NCBI RefSeq assembly: GCF_010111755.1
Contig: NC_088963.1
Location: 744,001-808,000 of the forward strand
Origin: Nakaseomyces glabratus
Lineage: Eukaryota; Ascomycota; Saccharomycetes; Saccharomycetales; Saccharomycetaceae
Length of the DNA stretch: 64,000 bases
Reading direction: 5' to 3'
Within the stretch, counting starts at the first letter, position 1, and each line of letters opens with the position of its first letter. Shown here piece by piece: positions 30,571-39,845 of the stretch. Both the position numbers and the translations under genes were made by a program. The notes under the pieces were generated by a model, which did no database searches, had not been told where the DNA came from, and saw only the letters and a list, made by a program, of their open reading frames with translations.

Positions 30571-31135
30571 ATAGTGTAGTATAGCACAAGAAAATATATT
30601 ACAATATAATATAGTACAATATAGCACAGTATAGTATAGTACAATATAATATAGTACAATATAGTACAGTATAGTATAGTACAGTATAGTATAGTACAAT
30701 ATAGTATAGTATAGTATAGTACAATATAGTATAGTACAATATAGTATAGTATAGTATAGTACAATATAATATAGTACAATATAGTACAGTATAGTATAGT
30801 ACAGTATAGTATAGTACAATATAGTATAGTATAGTATAGTACAATATAGTATAGTACAATATAGTATAGTATAGTATAGTACAATATAGTATATTACAAT
30901 ATAATATATTACAATATAATATAGCACAATATAGTATAGCACAATATAATATAGCACAATATAATATAGCACAATATAGTATAGCACAATATAATATAGC
31001 ACAATATAATATAGCACAATATAGTATAGCACAATATAATATAGCACAATATAGTATAGCACAATATAGTATAGCACAATATAATATAGCACAATATAGT
31101 ATAGCACAATATAATATAGCACAATATAGTATAGG
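30571..31135. repeat. Pentanucleotide satellite array with 120-bp and 15-bp higher-order units
   Basis: An array of 5-bp units (ATAGT, ATAGC, ACAAT, ATAAT, ACAGT) begins at about 30571 and becomes regular from about 30601. Domain 1 (about 30631-30888) is two head-to-tail copies of a 120-bp higher-order unit: bases 30631-30768 match the bases 120 further on. Domain 2 (30911-31135) is fifteen copies of a 15-bp unit, ACAAT-ATRAT/GT-ATAGC, in which only one base (A or G) alternates. Long minus-strand open frames across it (ILYYT/VLYYI patterns) are a by-product of the repeat. It lies between the SOK2 stop and the ERG5 promoter. Unit sequence and periods were read directly. Confidence 0.93.
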
Positions 31136-31173
31136 GATTTGGCATGGGCTTGACTACCGTATCGGGGATTAGA

Positions 31174-31181
31174 GTCACATG
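31174..31181 (+). promoter_or_regulatory. Cbf1/E-box type site GTCACATG in ERG5 promoter
   Basis: GTCACATG matches the RTCACRTG core bound by Cbf1. It lies about 390 bp before the ERG5 ATG, just after the satellite array. Motif match only. Confidence 0.4.
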
Positions 31182-31339
31182 ACGTATTCACACACGGACC
31201 ACGGAAAACCCGATGCGTCCATCGCTACTTGAGCAGAAACACAGATAATCCCGCAGACCAGCAAGCAGCTCTCTCTTCGCAAGTTTTATCGCTGTTAAGC
31301 TGCAGGGAGGGCGAGTCTCAGTGTCTTTTCTCTCTTGTC

Positions 31340-31347
31340 TCCGCGGA
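31340..31347. promoter_or_regulatory. Perfect PDRE (TCCGCGGA) in ERG5 promoter
   Basis: The palindromic pleiotropic drug response element TCCGCGGA lies 223 bp upstream of the ERG5 ATG at 31570. This is the canonical Pdr1/Pdr3 site in S. cerevisiae and is recognised by Pdr1 in N. glabratus. Binding at this locus is inferred. Confidence 0.6.
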
Positions 31348-31382
31348 TTTCTGAGAGAGAGGAAGTAGCTTACTGGCTTCTG

Positions 31383-31390
31383 CTAAACGA
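31383..31390 (-). promoter_or_regulatory. AR1 / sterol-response type element (TCGTTTAG)
   Basis: CTAAACGA on the plus strand is TCGTTTAG on the minus strand, matching the AR1 consensus TCGTTYAG used by Upc2/Mox4 and overlapping the sterol regulatory core TCGTTTA. It is 180 bp before ERG5, a sterol gene expected to be under Upc2 control. Three tandem CTCGTAAT octamers follow at 31404-31427. Confidence 0.55.
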
Positions 31391-31569
31391 GCGATTGTTC
31401 GTCCTCGTAATCTCGTAATCTCGTAATGCGGTTCTTCCGGTGAACCCGGTCGCTAACGCAAATTTTCTGAATAATATAAATACGGCTAGTGCAATTGGGA
31501 TACCCGATTCCCTTCTCTTACAGGAAAAGCAAACTTCACCCCCAACAAAACAACAAAGACATTTCACAA

Positions 31570-33177
31570 ATGGCTTCTGTAGTAGATCAGGTGCATATGA
31601 GCATGAATGCCACTGCGCATGCAGCTGGCGCTGCAAGCGCAGGCGCTGTCATGGCTGCCCCATCGCTTCTAGACAAGTTGCAAGGCATGTCCTACTTGCA
31701 AATGTTTGTTACATTGATTTGTGGTGTGCTGGTGTGGGACCAGGTCTCCTACCAGATGAAGAAAGGTAACATCGCTGGTCCTCGTTTCAAAGTCTACCCT
31801 ATCATCGGTCCTTTCTTGGAGTCCCTAGACCCCAAGTTCGAAGAGTACAAGGCCAAGTGGGACAGCGGTCCATTGTCCTGTGTCTCCATCTTCCACAAGT
31901 TCGTCATCATCGCCTCCACCAGAGACCTGGCTAGAAAAGTGTTGCAAGCTCCAAAGTACGTCAAGCCATGTGTTGTCGACGTGGCCGTCAAGATCCTGAG
32001 ACCAAGCAACTGGGTGTTCCTGGACGGTAAAGCCCACACCGACTATAGAAAGTCCCTGAACGGTTTGTTCACTAAGACCGCCTTGGCCCAGTACTTGCCT
32101 CCTTTGGAAGAATTGATGGACAAGTACATCGAGAAGTTCGTCGAATTGTCCAAGGAAAACAACTACGAGCCACAGATCTTCTTCCATGAAATGAGAGAGA
32201 TCCTGTGTGCTTTGTCCCTAAGATCCTTCTGTGGTGACTACATCAGCGAGGACCAGATCAGAAAGATCGCTGACGACTACTACTTGGTCACCGCCGCTTT
32301 GGAATTGGTCAACTTCCCAATCATCCTGCCTTTCACCAAGACCTGGTACGGTAAGAGAACTGCAGACATGGCTATGAAGATTTTCGAGTCCTGTGCCCAA
32401 AGAGCTAAGGACCACATCGCCGCCGGTGGTAAGCCAATCTGTGTTATGGACAACTGGTGTAAATTGATGCACGATGCTAAGAACCGTACCGACGATGACT
32501 CTAGACTACTGCACAGAGAATTCACTAACAGAGAAATCTCCGAGGCCGTCTTCACTTTCTTGTTCGCTTCTCAAGATGCTTCCTCTTCTTTGGCTTGTTG
32601 GTTGTTCCAAATCGTCGCTGACAGACCAGATGTCTTGGCTAAGATCAGAGAAGAACAATTGCGTGTCCGTGAAGGTGACATTAACAAAAGATTGGACATT
32701 GACTTGGTAGACAAGATGGAATACACTCACATGGTCGTTAAGGAAACTTTGCGTTACAGACCTCCAGTCTTGATGGTCCCATATGTCGTCAAGAACAAGT
32801 TCCCAGTTGTACCAGACTACCAAGCTCCAAAGGGTTCCATGCTTATCGCCACTTTGTACCCAGCCCTACACGACCCAGAAGTTTATGAAAACCCAGATGA
32901 TTTTATCCCAGAAAGATGGGTCGAAGGTTCTCCAGCTAACGAAGCTAAGAAGAACTGGTTGGTCTTCGGCTGTGGTCCACACGTTTGTCTAGGTCAAACC
33001 TATGTCATGATTACCATGACTGCTTTGATCGGTAAGTTCGCTCTATTCACTGACTTCAAGCACAAGGTCACTCCATTGAGTGAAAAGATTAAAGTCTTCG
33101 CTACTATCTTCCCTAAGGATGATCTATTGCTAAGCTTCAAGAAGAGGGATCCAGTTACTGGAGAAATCAAGGAATAA
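31570..33177 (+). CDS. ERG5: Sterol C-22 desaturase, cytochrome P450 CYP61 (ERG5)
   Basis: The product has 535 residues from ATG 31570, which gives MASVVDQ and matches the S. cerevisiae length of about 538. An in-frame ATG at 31489 would add 27 residues of 5' leader. The enzyme introduces the C-22 double bond in the ergosterol side chain at the ER. Visible: an N-terminal membrane segment (SYLQMFVTLICGVLVWDQV, residues ~37-55), the CYP61 block GPFLESLDPKFEEYKAKW, the I-helix region VFTFLFASQDASSS, the ExxR motif in KETLRYRPP, PERW, and the haem loop FGCGPHVCLG with the axial Cys at residue 473. Codon use is strongly biased, as in highly expressed genes. The promoter carries drug-response and sterol-type elements. 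Synteny with YMR015C. Confidence 0.97.
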   Translation: MASVVDQVHMSMNATAHAAGAASAGAVMAAPSLLDKLQGMSYLQMFVTLICGVLVWDQVSYQMKKGNIAGPRFKVYPIIGPFLESLDPKFEEYKAKWDSGPLSCVSIFHKFVIIASTRDLARKVLQAPKYVKPCVVDVAVKILRPSNWVFLDGKAHTDYRKSLNGLFTKTALAQYLPPLEELMDKYIEKFVELSKENNYEPQIFFHEMREILCALSLRSFCGDYISEDQIRKIADDYYLVTAALELVNFPIILPFTKTWYGKRTADMAMKIFESCAQRAKDHIAAGGKPICVMDNWCKLMHDAKNRTDDDSRLLHREFTNREISEAVFTFLFASQDASSSLACWLFQIVADRPDVLAKIREEQLRVREGDINKRLDIDLVDKMEYTHMVVKETLRYRPPVLMVPYVVKNKFPVVPDYQAPKGSMLIATLYPALHDPEVYENPDDFIPERWVEGSPANEAKKNWLVFGCGPHVCLGQTYVMITMTALIGKFALFTDFKHKVTPLSEKIKVFATIFPKDDLLLSFKKRDPVTGEIKE

Positions 33178-33654
33178 ATCTAAACATTTTTGCTTGGTAT
33201 ATGTGGGACTGTAGTCTTCACTTATTTCCGTCAAAATTTCTTATGATATTGAAATTTTACCTGAAAATATTGAAAAAAAAAAAAAAAAGACAAAAAAAAG
33301 CTTCATTCCTATTGCAAATCTTTCCCAGTTACATTACTTATTATGATATTATAGTATCTCAAATTCTTCTTCTCATGAATTTACGATCTTTGTAACTGAT
33401 CTGGGTCATGTATTTGTATTGATGGTCTCTATTGATTTGTATTTTCTTATTTTATATTATGTTAGTTTTCTATAGAGTATTTATTCTTAAATGACAATTT
33501 TATGTGGTTGAAACGGAACTGTGTTTGTGATATAATAGTGGTTAAATTTCTTGCAGAAATATAGGCTTGAAGACTTGTTCAGATGCAGTTTAATTGATAA
33601 ATTCCAATACTATATTTATACAATACTTATCATAACAAACTTATAAAGCGACTA
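33178..33654. other. Convergent ERG5-BUD22 3' spacer
   Basis: 477 bp between convergent genes, with an A16-type run at about 33273-33289 and AT-rich sequence. No gene seen; it should hold both 3' UTRs. Confidence 0.5.
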
Positions 33655-35076
33655 TCAGTCAAATGTGATCTTCTTACCAGCAAATTTAGCATTTTTCTCT
33701 TTATCCTCAGCCATCTTCTTTGCAACCCAGGAAGGATGATCTTCAATTTTCTCAAGCTTCTTTCTATGCTCTTCTTTCTCCCTTTTAATTTCAGCTTTCT
33801 TGGCTTGATATTCTTCGTTTTGCTCGGCTCTAGCAGCTCTCTTTGCAACACGTTCTTCGTATTCGGCTTGCCTTTTCCTCTTTTTCTCCATTTCCTTTTC
33901 AATTTCCCTTTGGACATGCTTAGCTTTGGAACCATACTTTTGTTCCCATATCTTTCTTCTAGCTCTTTGACCTCTTCTATTCTTCTTTTGAGGTTTGATT
34001 TCAATTTGCTCCTTAGCAATATCGTCAACCTCTATCTCTTCATCACTACCTCCACTGACGTAGCCAACCATAAGTTCTGGTAATTTTGCCTTTTCTTTCT
34101 TCTTCAGTTTAGGCACTGGTTCTTGCTTTCCAATACGTTCTGAAGTTTCATCTTCTGAAGCAGAAGATTTCGCAGAATCTTCCTCTTCATCACTTTCATC
34201 ATCTGAACCGACAAGCATTCCGTCATATTGCTTCAGTAGCTCATCCTCATCAATATTTTCATTATACCTTGGATCATCATTGTCTGAATAACCAAAATCA
34301 TCACCAGAAGCATCTTCATTCTCTTCTTCGTGTTGTTTTGAAGATGTTTTAGTAGATTTTTTCTTCTCTTGTTGTTTTTGTAGTCTTTTCTGTTTGTTGA
34401 TATTCAAAAATAAATCTAGACTATCGTCGAATTGATCCATCATCTGTTTGTATTTCTTTCCATTCATGACACGACTAATTAGTGCATCGCATGATTTTAT
34501 CTTAGTAACATCCTCATTCCATACCTTACTTGGGTTATATTTATTATTCTTGTCTGTCCACATCTTTACGTATTCATGGTCAGCAGCCCATTTAGGAATT
34601 CTTTTGTCAGATACCTCTTCGTTTGCACTTGCGATGTTAGCCGATGACTTTTGAAGTTTCGATATTATAAATTTGATTGCTTTCGACTTTGTCACAATTT
34701 CACAGAAGTCATGCAAACCTGCATCTCCAGCACCATATTTGGCTTCAACTGCTTCTAGCACTGGTTGAAATACTGATTTATCATTGCTAACAATGCTCTT
34801 TATAGTCTTGAAAAGATAATTATTGACATGCTTCTCCACATTGTGTATTTTACGATTCAATATCTCTACTCTGACTTCTTTCAAATCTGAACGAACCTTT
34901 TCTTTATCAGAAGATTCCAAAATCTTTGTTACTTTCTTATTATTCTTCTTACCTTTTGCGTTGAAAAACCTTTGGGTAAATGGGAATCTCGGTTCAAATT
35001 TTTCATGTGTCTCTTGTAGGTAATGCCATTGGTATTCCAATCTATCTAATTTCAGTAACAGATTCTCTTTAGACAT
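33655..35076 (-). CDS. BUD22: BUD22, nucleolar small-subunit ribosome biogenesis factor
   Basis: The product has 473 residues (S. cerevisiae Bud22 about 519). It is needed for 18S rRNA maturation in the early small-subunit particle; the vertebrate relative is SRFBP1. The N-terminal half is helical with the family start LLLKLDRLEYQWHYLQETHE. The middle has long acidic stretches (DASGDDFGYSDNDDPRYNEN, then GSDDESDEEEDS, about residues 255-315). The C-terminal third is very Lys/Arg/Glu-rich and ends with a conserved motif around HPSWVAKKMAEDKEKNAKF and GKKITFD. A PAC motif (GCGATGAG, 35346-35353) and an A/T-rich RRPE-like block upstream fit co-regulation with ribosome biogenesis genes. Synteny with YMR014W. 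Confidence 0.93.
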   Translation of the reverse strand: MSKENLLLKLDRLEYQWHYLQETHEKFEPRFPFTQRFFNAKGKKNNKKVTKILESSDKEKVRSDLKEVRVEILNRKIHNVEKHVNNYLFKTIKSIVSNDKSVFQPVLEAVEAKYGAGDAGLHDFCEIVTKSKAIKFIISKLQKSSANIASANEEVSDKRIPKWAADHEYVKMWTDKNNKYNPSKVWNEDVTKIKSCDALISRVMNGKKYKQMMDQFDDSLDLFLNINKQKRLQKQQEKKKSTKTSSKQHEEENEDASGDDFGYSDNDDPRYNENIDEDELLKQYDGMLVGSDDESDEEEDSAKSSASEDETSERIGKQEPVPKLKKKEKAKLPELMVGYVSGGSDEEIEVDDIAKEQIEIKPQKKNRRGQRARRKIWEQKYGSKAKHVQREIEKEMEKKRKRQAEYEERVAKRAARAEQNEEYQAKKAEIKREKEEHRKKLEKIEDHPSWVAKKMAEDKEKNAKFAGKKITFD

Positions 35077-38000
35077 CTCTTGCCGATTTTAAGTCTAGGT
35101 ATCTCTTCGGTTGCTGGTACACAAATAAATTTCAAGTTGAGCTGAACTTTATTCTATCTATCGCTGTAACTTAACGGGAAGTTCCTAAGATATTGTCTTT
35201 TTATTGTACATATTGATATAGTAGAATTCTCAAATAATTAAAGAGTTTTAACAATACTGGATTCCAGTCGATGAGATCAACTTTTCTCGATGCTCTGCGA
35301 ATTTTTTCAGAAATTTTTTTTTCATCTGAACGTTAGGCCAAATATGCGATGAGCCGTGTATAGTTATAAGAATATAAGGGCTATACAAATTTACCATGCA
35401 TAGATTTTACACAAGATTACTTTCTGGAACTATTTTGTCAATTGTTGGAATCTTAAGACTCTGAATTCTGGTTAGGGCTTTTACTCATAGATACTACAAC
35501 TACAAATTTTAAAGAATCAGACTGACGTGCAAATCGAATTTTTTGAGTTATTATCTTCAACGGTGTCCGTAGAAACCTCAGGAAGATATGTAAACCGTAT
35601 GGTCATCATATTAGATATACTACAATGAGAAGAGACAATTGAATGCTCTCGGTTAATTGAGGATTTTTAATGATCCTGTTTCTAGCGTGATTGGACTCAA
35701 CCACGCTGGCAATGAAATACTAGCTGTCCACTGACAGTCTTTAACAGCTTGGTTACTCATTGCGACCAATAAAATAATGAAAATCATAAAAAATGCACCA
35801 CGGGGTATGATAATTGGTAACTATTCACTTAGTATTATTTTTTAAGAATCAGTTCCACGCCCTGTCACAGGCAGAATATCATCAAAGTTCTAAGATAAAC
35901 AATCGAAGAACGCAGTTGACCGTCGTGATAATAAGTGGTAATCATCATAAACAAAATAAATAATACGGCGATGAAATGTAACCTCCACCGATATGGTGAC
36001 ATTTTTGATATAATATTTCATCGATAGAGATCTCTCTATCTATGATATGGTCTCACCGAGTATAAAGTGCCAAGTTATTAGTATATCATCAACAGGAAAT
36101 AGAAAAGTATAGTTAGTAGCATTACTTACATCAGACACATATTTCTCGTTTCAATCATAAAAGAATAAATTCTTATCAGACATATGCTTGTCTATAATTT
36201 GAGTAAATGGTTTCATCTTCTGTAAGTGCTACCATAACAGAATTTGGATGTAACTATTTTAATGATGTGCCACTATTTAGTAGTAGAAACTACGCTCACA
36301 TTTGGCATACAAGAGCAAAAATGGTTACAGGATCATCTACTGATGATTACCTGAAGGTCTCCCCATTATCTTTATCAAAATGAAGTTCTTGCTTTACAGC
36401 TTATACTGACTGCTTAGCATTTTTCTTGTTGTACTCAGAAATGCATGAATGGTATAATTTATAGATGTGTCTTCATAATAAAAAACTATTCAGACTCGTC
36501 ATCTAAAAGGGTTCATCATAGAAAAACTGATGCTCATTTCAAAAGTATACAGGAGAAACCTTATACCAAGTAGTTTTGACTCTTTGTTACCGTAAATGTG
36601 GCAATTTCTACCATTTAAAAATGGCAAACTAAAACAAATTACATCTCAAACAGTCCAAATGTTATAGTTATTAAAATCAGTTAGTGCCGTGAGTATCATT
36701 AACAAAGATATGTTACGGATCAGTTGCGTAGGTTTTCTAGGCCTACTAAAAGCATTGTCACTCATATGCAAAATAATTCCATTTGTGGAAATTAAAATTC
36801 AGTGCCCAGTGCTGTGAATCGTCATATCCATAAACATACATATCTGATTATCACAAAAAGTATTGCTTTACCATTTAGTTCACTGACTAGTGAAAAATTA
36901 ATATCAAGAAATTTGACTAGATGATAATGCAACAGTGAATGGCTCAGATAATAAAAGGGGAATAGATAAAAAGAAATGCCGCTTCAAGGTAAAACTGTCT
37001 TTTTCAAAATTTAATATTTTAGTACAATTCATATTTTTGAAAAATTGTTCTAAATGAAATTAAAGTCAGGTTTAGTTGTTGTGCCAAAAACTTTATCAAC
37101 ATGTAGTCGTTCAGCCAGTAATTCCAGCTTTTGTTTTTGATTGAATCATCATAAAAGTAATTTCATTCGAACAGAATCTAAAAATATGATTGCAAAAATA
37201 CGGAAAAAAGTCAGGTCTTCCTCATTCGACAAAAGGTGTGTGCTTTCATGAATTTCCTAGCTTAATTTGGAAAAGAAAACTATAATGCAAATATTAAACA
37301 AGTCATATGCAGTACACCTGTACTATGATATAATTTCTTGTGGATGCTAAAGTTCAATAAACAAAATTCCAAGTGTTCCTCAGTAAGATATGTCCTAATC
37401 ACTAACAATTCTACTAAATGATTGTTCAGAAACTCTAGTTTGTATTGTTTATCAAGAGTCATCAACGAAACACTCATAAATCATTCTTAATGATTAAGTA
37501 ATTGAAAAATGTTCTGTCTTTATCAAAACCAATCACACATTCATATCCTTGTTAAACATTTGCATAAATAATATCATAGAAGATATCCCATAAATATTTG
37601 CTAGTTTTTCCTTTCCCATTGAAAATCCAGTAAAAGAAACGTTATCAAGTTACCAGTACTTAATGAAAGAGCTGCTGCTCGTTAAAGTACATTCAGTAAC
37701 ATTGAAATTGCATCTATAAACACAAACCTTTACCTATCCTCCTTTTCTACAGGAAACGGTTATTAAAGGTAAACTATGGTAAGATTAGAATCTAAAGTTA
37801 GAAATGAGTAACTTCAGTCGCTTTTTATACTTTTCCAGAGAAAATTGGTGAAAATTGATTTGAAAAAAAATTTTCCACACTACGTGTACTATGACAGTTA
37901 GGTCTTTCCCAATATGGACTCGAATGCCTAGCGATGAGCTTGGAGCCAAACAATAGTATTATGCGATGGTTGTGTATTTACTGAACGGTTGGGTTGTTGG

Positions 38001-38083
38001 AAACCACATAAGTTTTGTGATCGTGAGGTCATGCTGTTTAATTGTGAGAGGTACGAAAAGGGAGGAGAGAATAACATAGGCTA
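35077..38083. other. 3.0-kb gene-free divergent spacer between BUD22 and SEC59
   Basis: The largest empty interval in the window. The left 300 bp is the BUD22 promoter; the last few hundred bases must hold the SEC59 promoter. In between the sequence is AT-rich with no ORF above about 65 codons, no tRNA and no ncRNA that I recognise. It shows no obvious tandem repeats. It could host an unannotated long ncRNA or a decayed gene; I see no direct sign of either. Confidence 0.6.
35308..35353. promoter_or_regulatory. PAC (GCGATGAG) and RRPE-like elements upstream of BUD22
   Basis: GCGATGAG at 35346-35353 is the PAC core bound by Dot6/Tod6. An AAATTTTTTTTTCA block at about 35311-35324 resembles RRPE (TGAAAAATTT) on the minus strand, bound by Stb3. 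The pair lies about 235-280 bp before the BUD22 ATG, the usual spacing for ribosome-biogenesis promoters. Confidence 0.6.
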
Positions 38084-39544
38084 ATGACTACTACTACGAT
38101 TGTGAATGTAGAGAAGTCCGGCGTTAAGTTGCGGCGAAGTAAACATGGGCCGAGAAAAGGTATGGAGGTTATCCCGCAATTATGGCAGCTTGTGATGCTT
38201 TCGGTTCCATTTATGTACTGCTATGATAATGTCATGGAGTTATTATGCAGTTCGGTTGTGGTGCAAATGGTAATAGTGGTTCACTTAGTATGCTTTGTGC
38301 TCCGGAGGAAGCTGTTTGATGATTTCTACCGTATATACTTGCCATTCTTGGTGTCCTTCACGTTCTGTGATAGAACTTTAACTGAACTGAATATGATTAT
38401 GTCTACAACAGCAGTTATTCCTTCGAATTATACCCCAATTCATTTAGTGGGACTTATTTTCCAAGCTGGTCTGATGAAAATAGGTATGCATAACTATGAT
38501 TATATTAGCGGAGTTAAATGCCTTGTTGCCAATTATCTGCTTGTGAATTGGTTGGAAGATATTGGTCAATTGAAAACTTTGGACCAAATTGATTGTAATC
38601 TATTTGGTATTCTCTTAACAGACTGTCTGATGATCAATAATGCAACAGCACCCAATTATCTATTGGTGCTAAAAGGAGCAATGACGAGTGTTATGATAAT
38701 TATTGTAGTGAATCACTTTTTGACACGATTAATACCTAGCTTATCCAACAGCATTGTGTTAGCCGGTAATTTTTTGGTACTTTTCCCAATTTTGGTTAAT
38801 CATTTGATTGATTTCTCCAATGAGAAAATTACTTCGCCAGCGTTGTGGCTAATTGATTTTATTCTGGAGTCAGAAATAAGACAGTATATTATGCTTTCTT
38901 GGGTAATAGTACTGGTTGTATTTATTCCCTTGGTTATACTATTCAAGTCAAAGATATCCTTGAATACTTCAAGAAAGATCTGGCATTTTGTTATTTTTCT
39001 CTTAATTGTGGAACCATTTCACCTAGATCCAGAGTTTGTTAAAATTTCACTTTGTGGTATCATTCCATGTTTTCTGAGTGTAGAGTACCTTCGATACCTG
39101 AAAATAGAACCATATGGTGAGCACCTGGATTTTTTTTTGAGATCATTTGCTGATTACAGAGATCAACGAGGTCCTTTAATTGTATCTTACATATATCTGA
39201 TTACTGGAATAACAATCCCCCTGTTGCTGTTTGAATCTCCGGTAGGATTGGTAAGTTTAGGTGTGGGTGACTCATTAGCTTCCATTGTAGGCAAAAAGGT
39301 AGGCCGCATGCATTGGAAGGGGACTAATAAAACGATAGAGGGTACAGTGGCCTTCATCGTAGGCACAACTTTCATAAGTTGGATACTTCAAAGATATTTT
39401 AATTACTTCAGCACAATTGATATATTTAAAATTCTTGTTATATGCACCACAGGAGGTGTTTTGGAGGGGAATAGTGAACTTAATGACAACATATTGATAC
39501 CGCTTTTTATGGTATCAATGGAAAAACTTCTGGCACAGTCATGA
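38084..39544 (+). CDS. SEC59: Dolichol kinase SEC59
   Basis: The product has 486 residues (S. cerevisiae about 519). It is a multispanning ER membrane enzyme that phosphorylates dolichol with CTP, giving the lipid carrier for N-glycosylation, O-mannosylation and GPI anchors. The N-terminal two thirds consist of about nine to ten hydrophobic segments. The conserved catalytic part lies in the C-terminal third: RKIWHFVIFLLIV, PLIVSYIYLITGITIPLLLF (membrane), the CTP-binding-type loop LVSLGVGDSLASIVGKKVGR, then WKGTNKTIEGTVAFIVG and GGVLEGNSELNDNILIPL. All these blocks are shared with dolichol kinases. Synteny with YMR013C. Confidence 0.95.
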   Translation: MTTTTIVNVEKSGVKLRRSKHGPRKGMEVIPQLWQLVMLSVPFMYCYDNVMELLCSSVVVQMVIVVHLVCFVLRRKLFDDFYRIYLPFLVSFTFCDRTLTELNMIMSTTAVIPSNYTPIHLVGLIFQAGLMKIGMHNYDYISGVKCLVANYLLVNWLEDIGQLKTLDQIDCNLFGILLTDCLMINNATAPNYLLVLKGAMTSVMIIIVVNHFLTRLIPSLSNSIVLAGNFLVLFPILVNHLIDFSNEKITSPALWLIDFILESEIRQYIMLSWVIVLVVFIPLVILFKSKISLNTSRKIWHFVIFLLIVEPFHLDPEFVKISLCGIIPCFLSVEYLRYLKIEPYGEHLDFFLRSFADYRDQRGPLIVSYIYLITGITIPLLLFESPVGLVSLGVGDSLASIVGKKVGRMHWKGTNKTIEGTVAFIVGTTFISWILQRYFNYFSTIDIFKILVICTTGGVLEGNSELNDNILIPLFMVSMEKLLAQS

Positions 39545-39845
39545 ATTATTATCTAACGTATATTGATAGACTTTGAGAAATGATCAAAACTGTAAATAAT
39601 GTTATAGTCTTTTTTAATTATGAGATTTTTTTTATTTGTCACTCTCAGCATTGATTAACTTTGAGTTCATTAAATACATGAAGTTTGCTACAAAATGCTT
39701 AGGCATCAAATGTCATTAAAATATAAATGAAAGGTCAATTTGAATGCAATGGTATTAGTGAGGAATGAGATGGATCGCAATTAACACTTTCAAAAACAAA
39801 AACAGATATTGTATACAATGAGAAAAATCAACATTCTTGATCAGT
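39545..39845. other. Convergent SEC59-CLU1 3' spacer
   Basis: 301 bp between convergent genes, AT-rich, with no feature seen beyond presumed 3' UTRs. Confidence 0.45.

Noticed and set aside
31174..31181. GTCACATG as centromere CDEI
   Set aside because: No AT-rich CDEII or CDEIII follows; it lies in the ERG5 promoter and is better read as a Cbf1-type site.
30522..31191. Long minus-strand ORFs rich in Ile-Leu-Tyr (up to 212 codons)
   Set aside because: They are translations of the pentanucleotide array; a 5-bp repeat without a stop in phase stays open in several frames. No protein character beyond the repeat.
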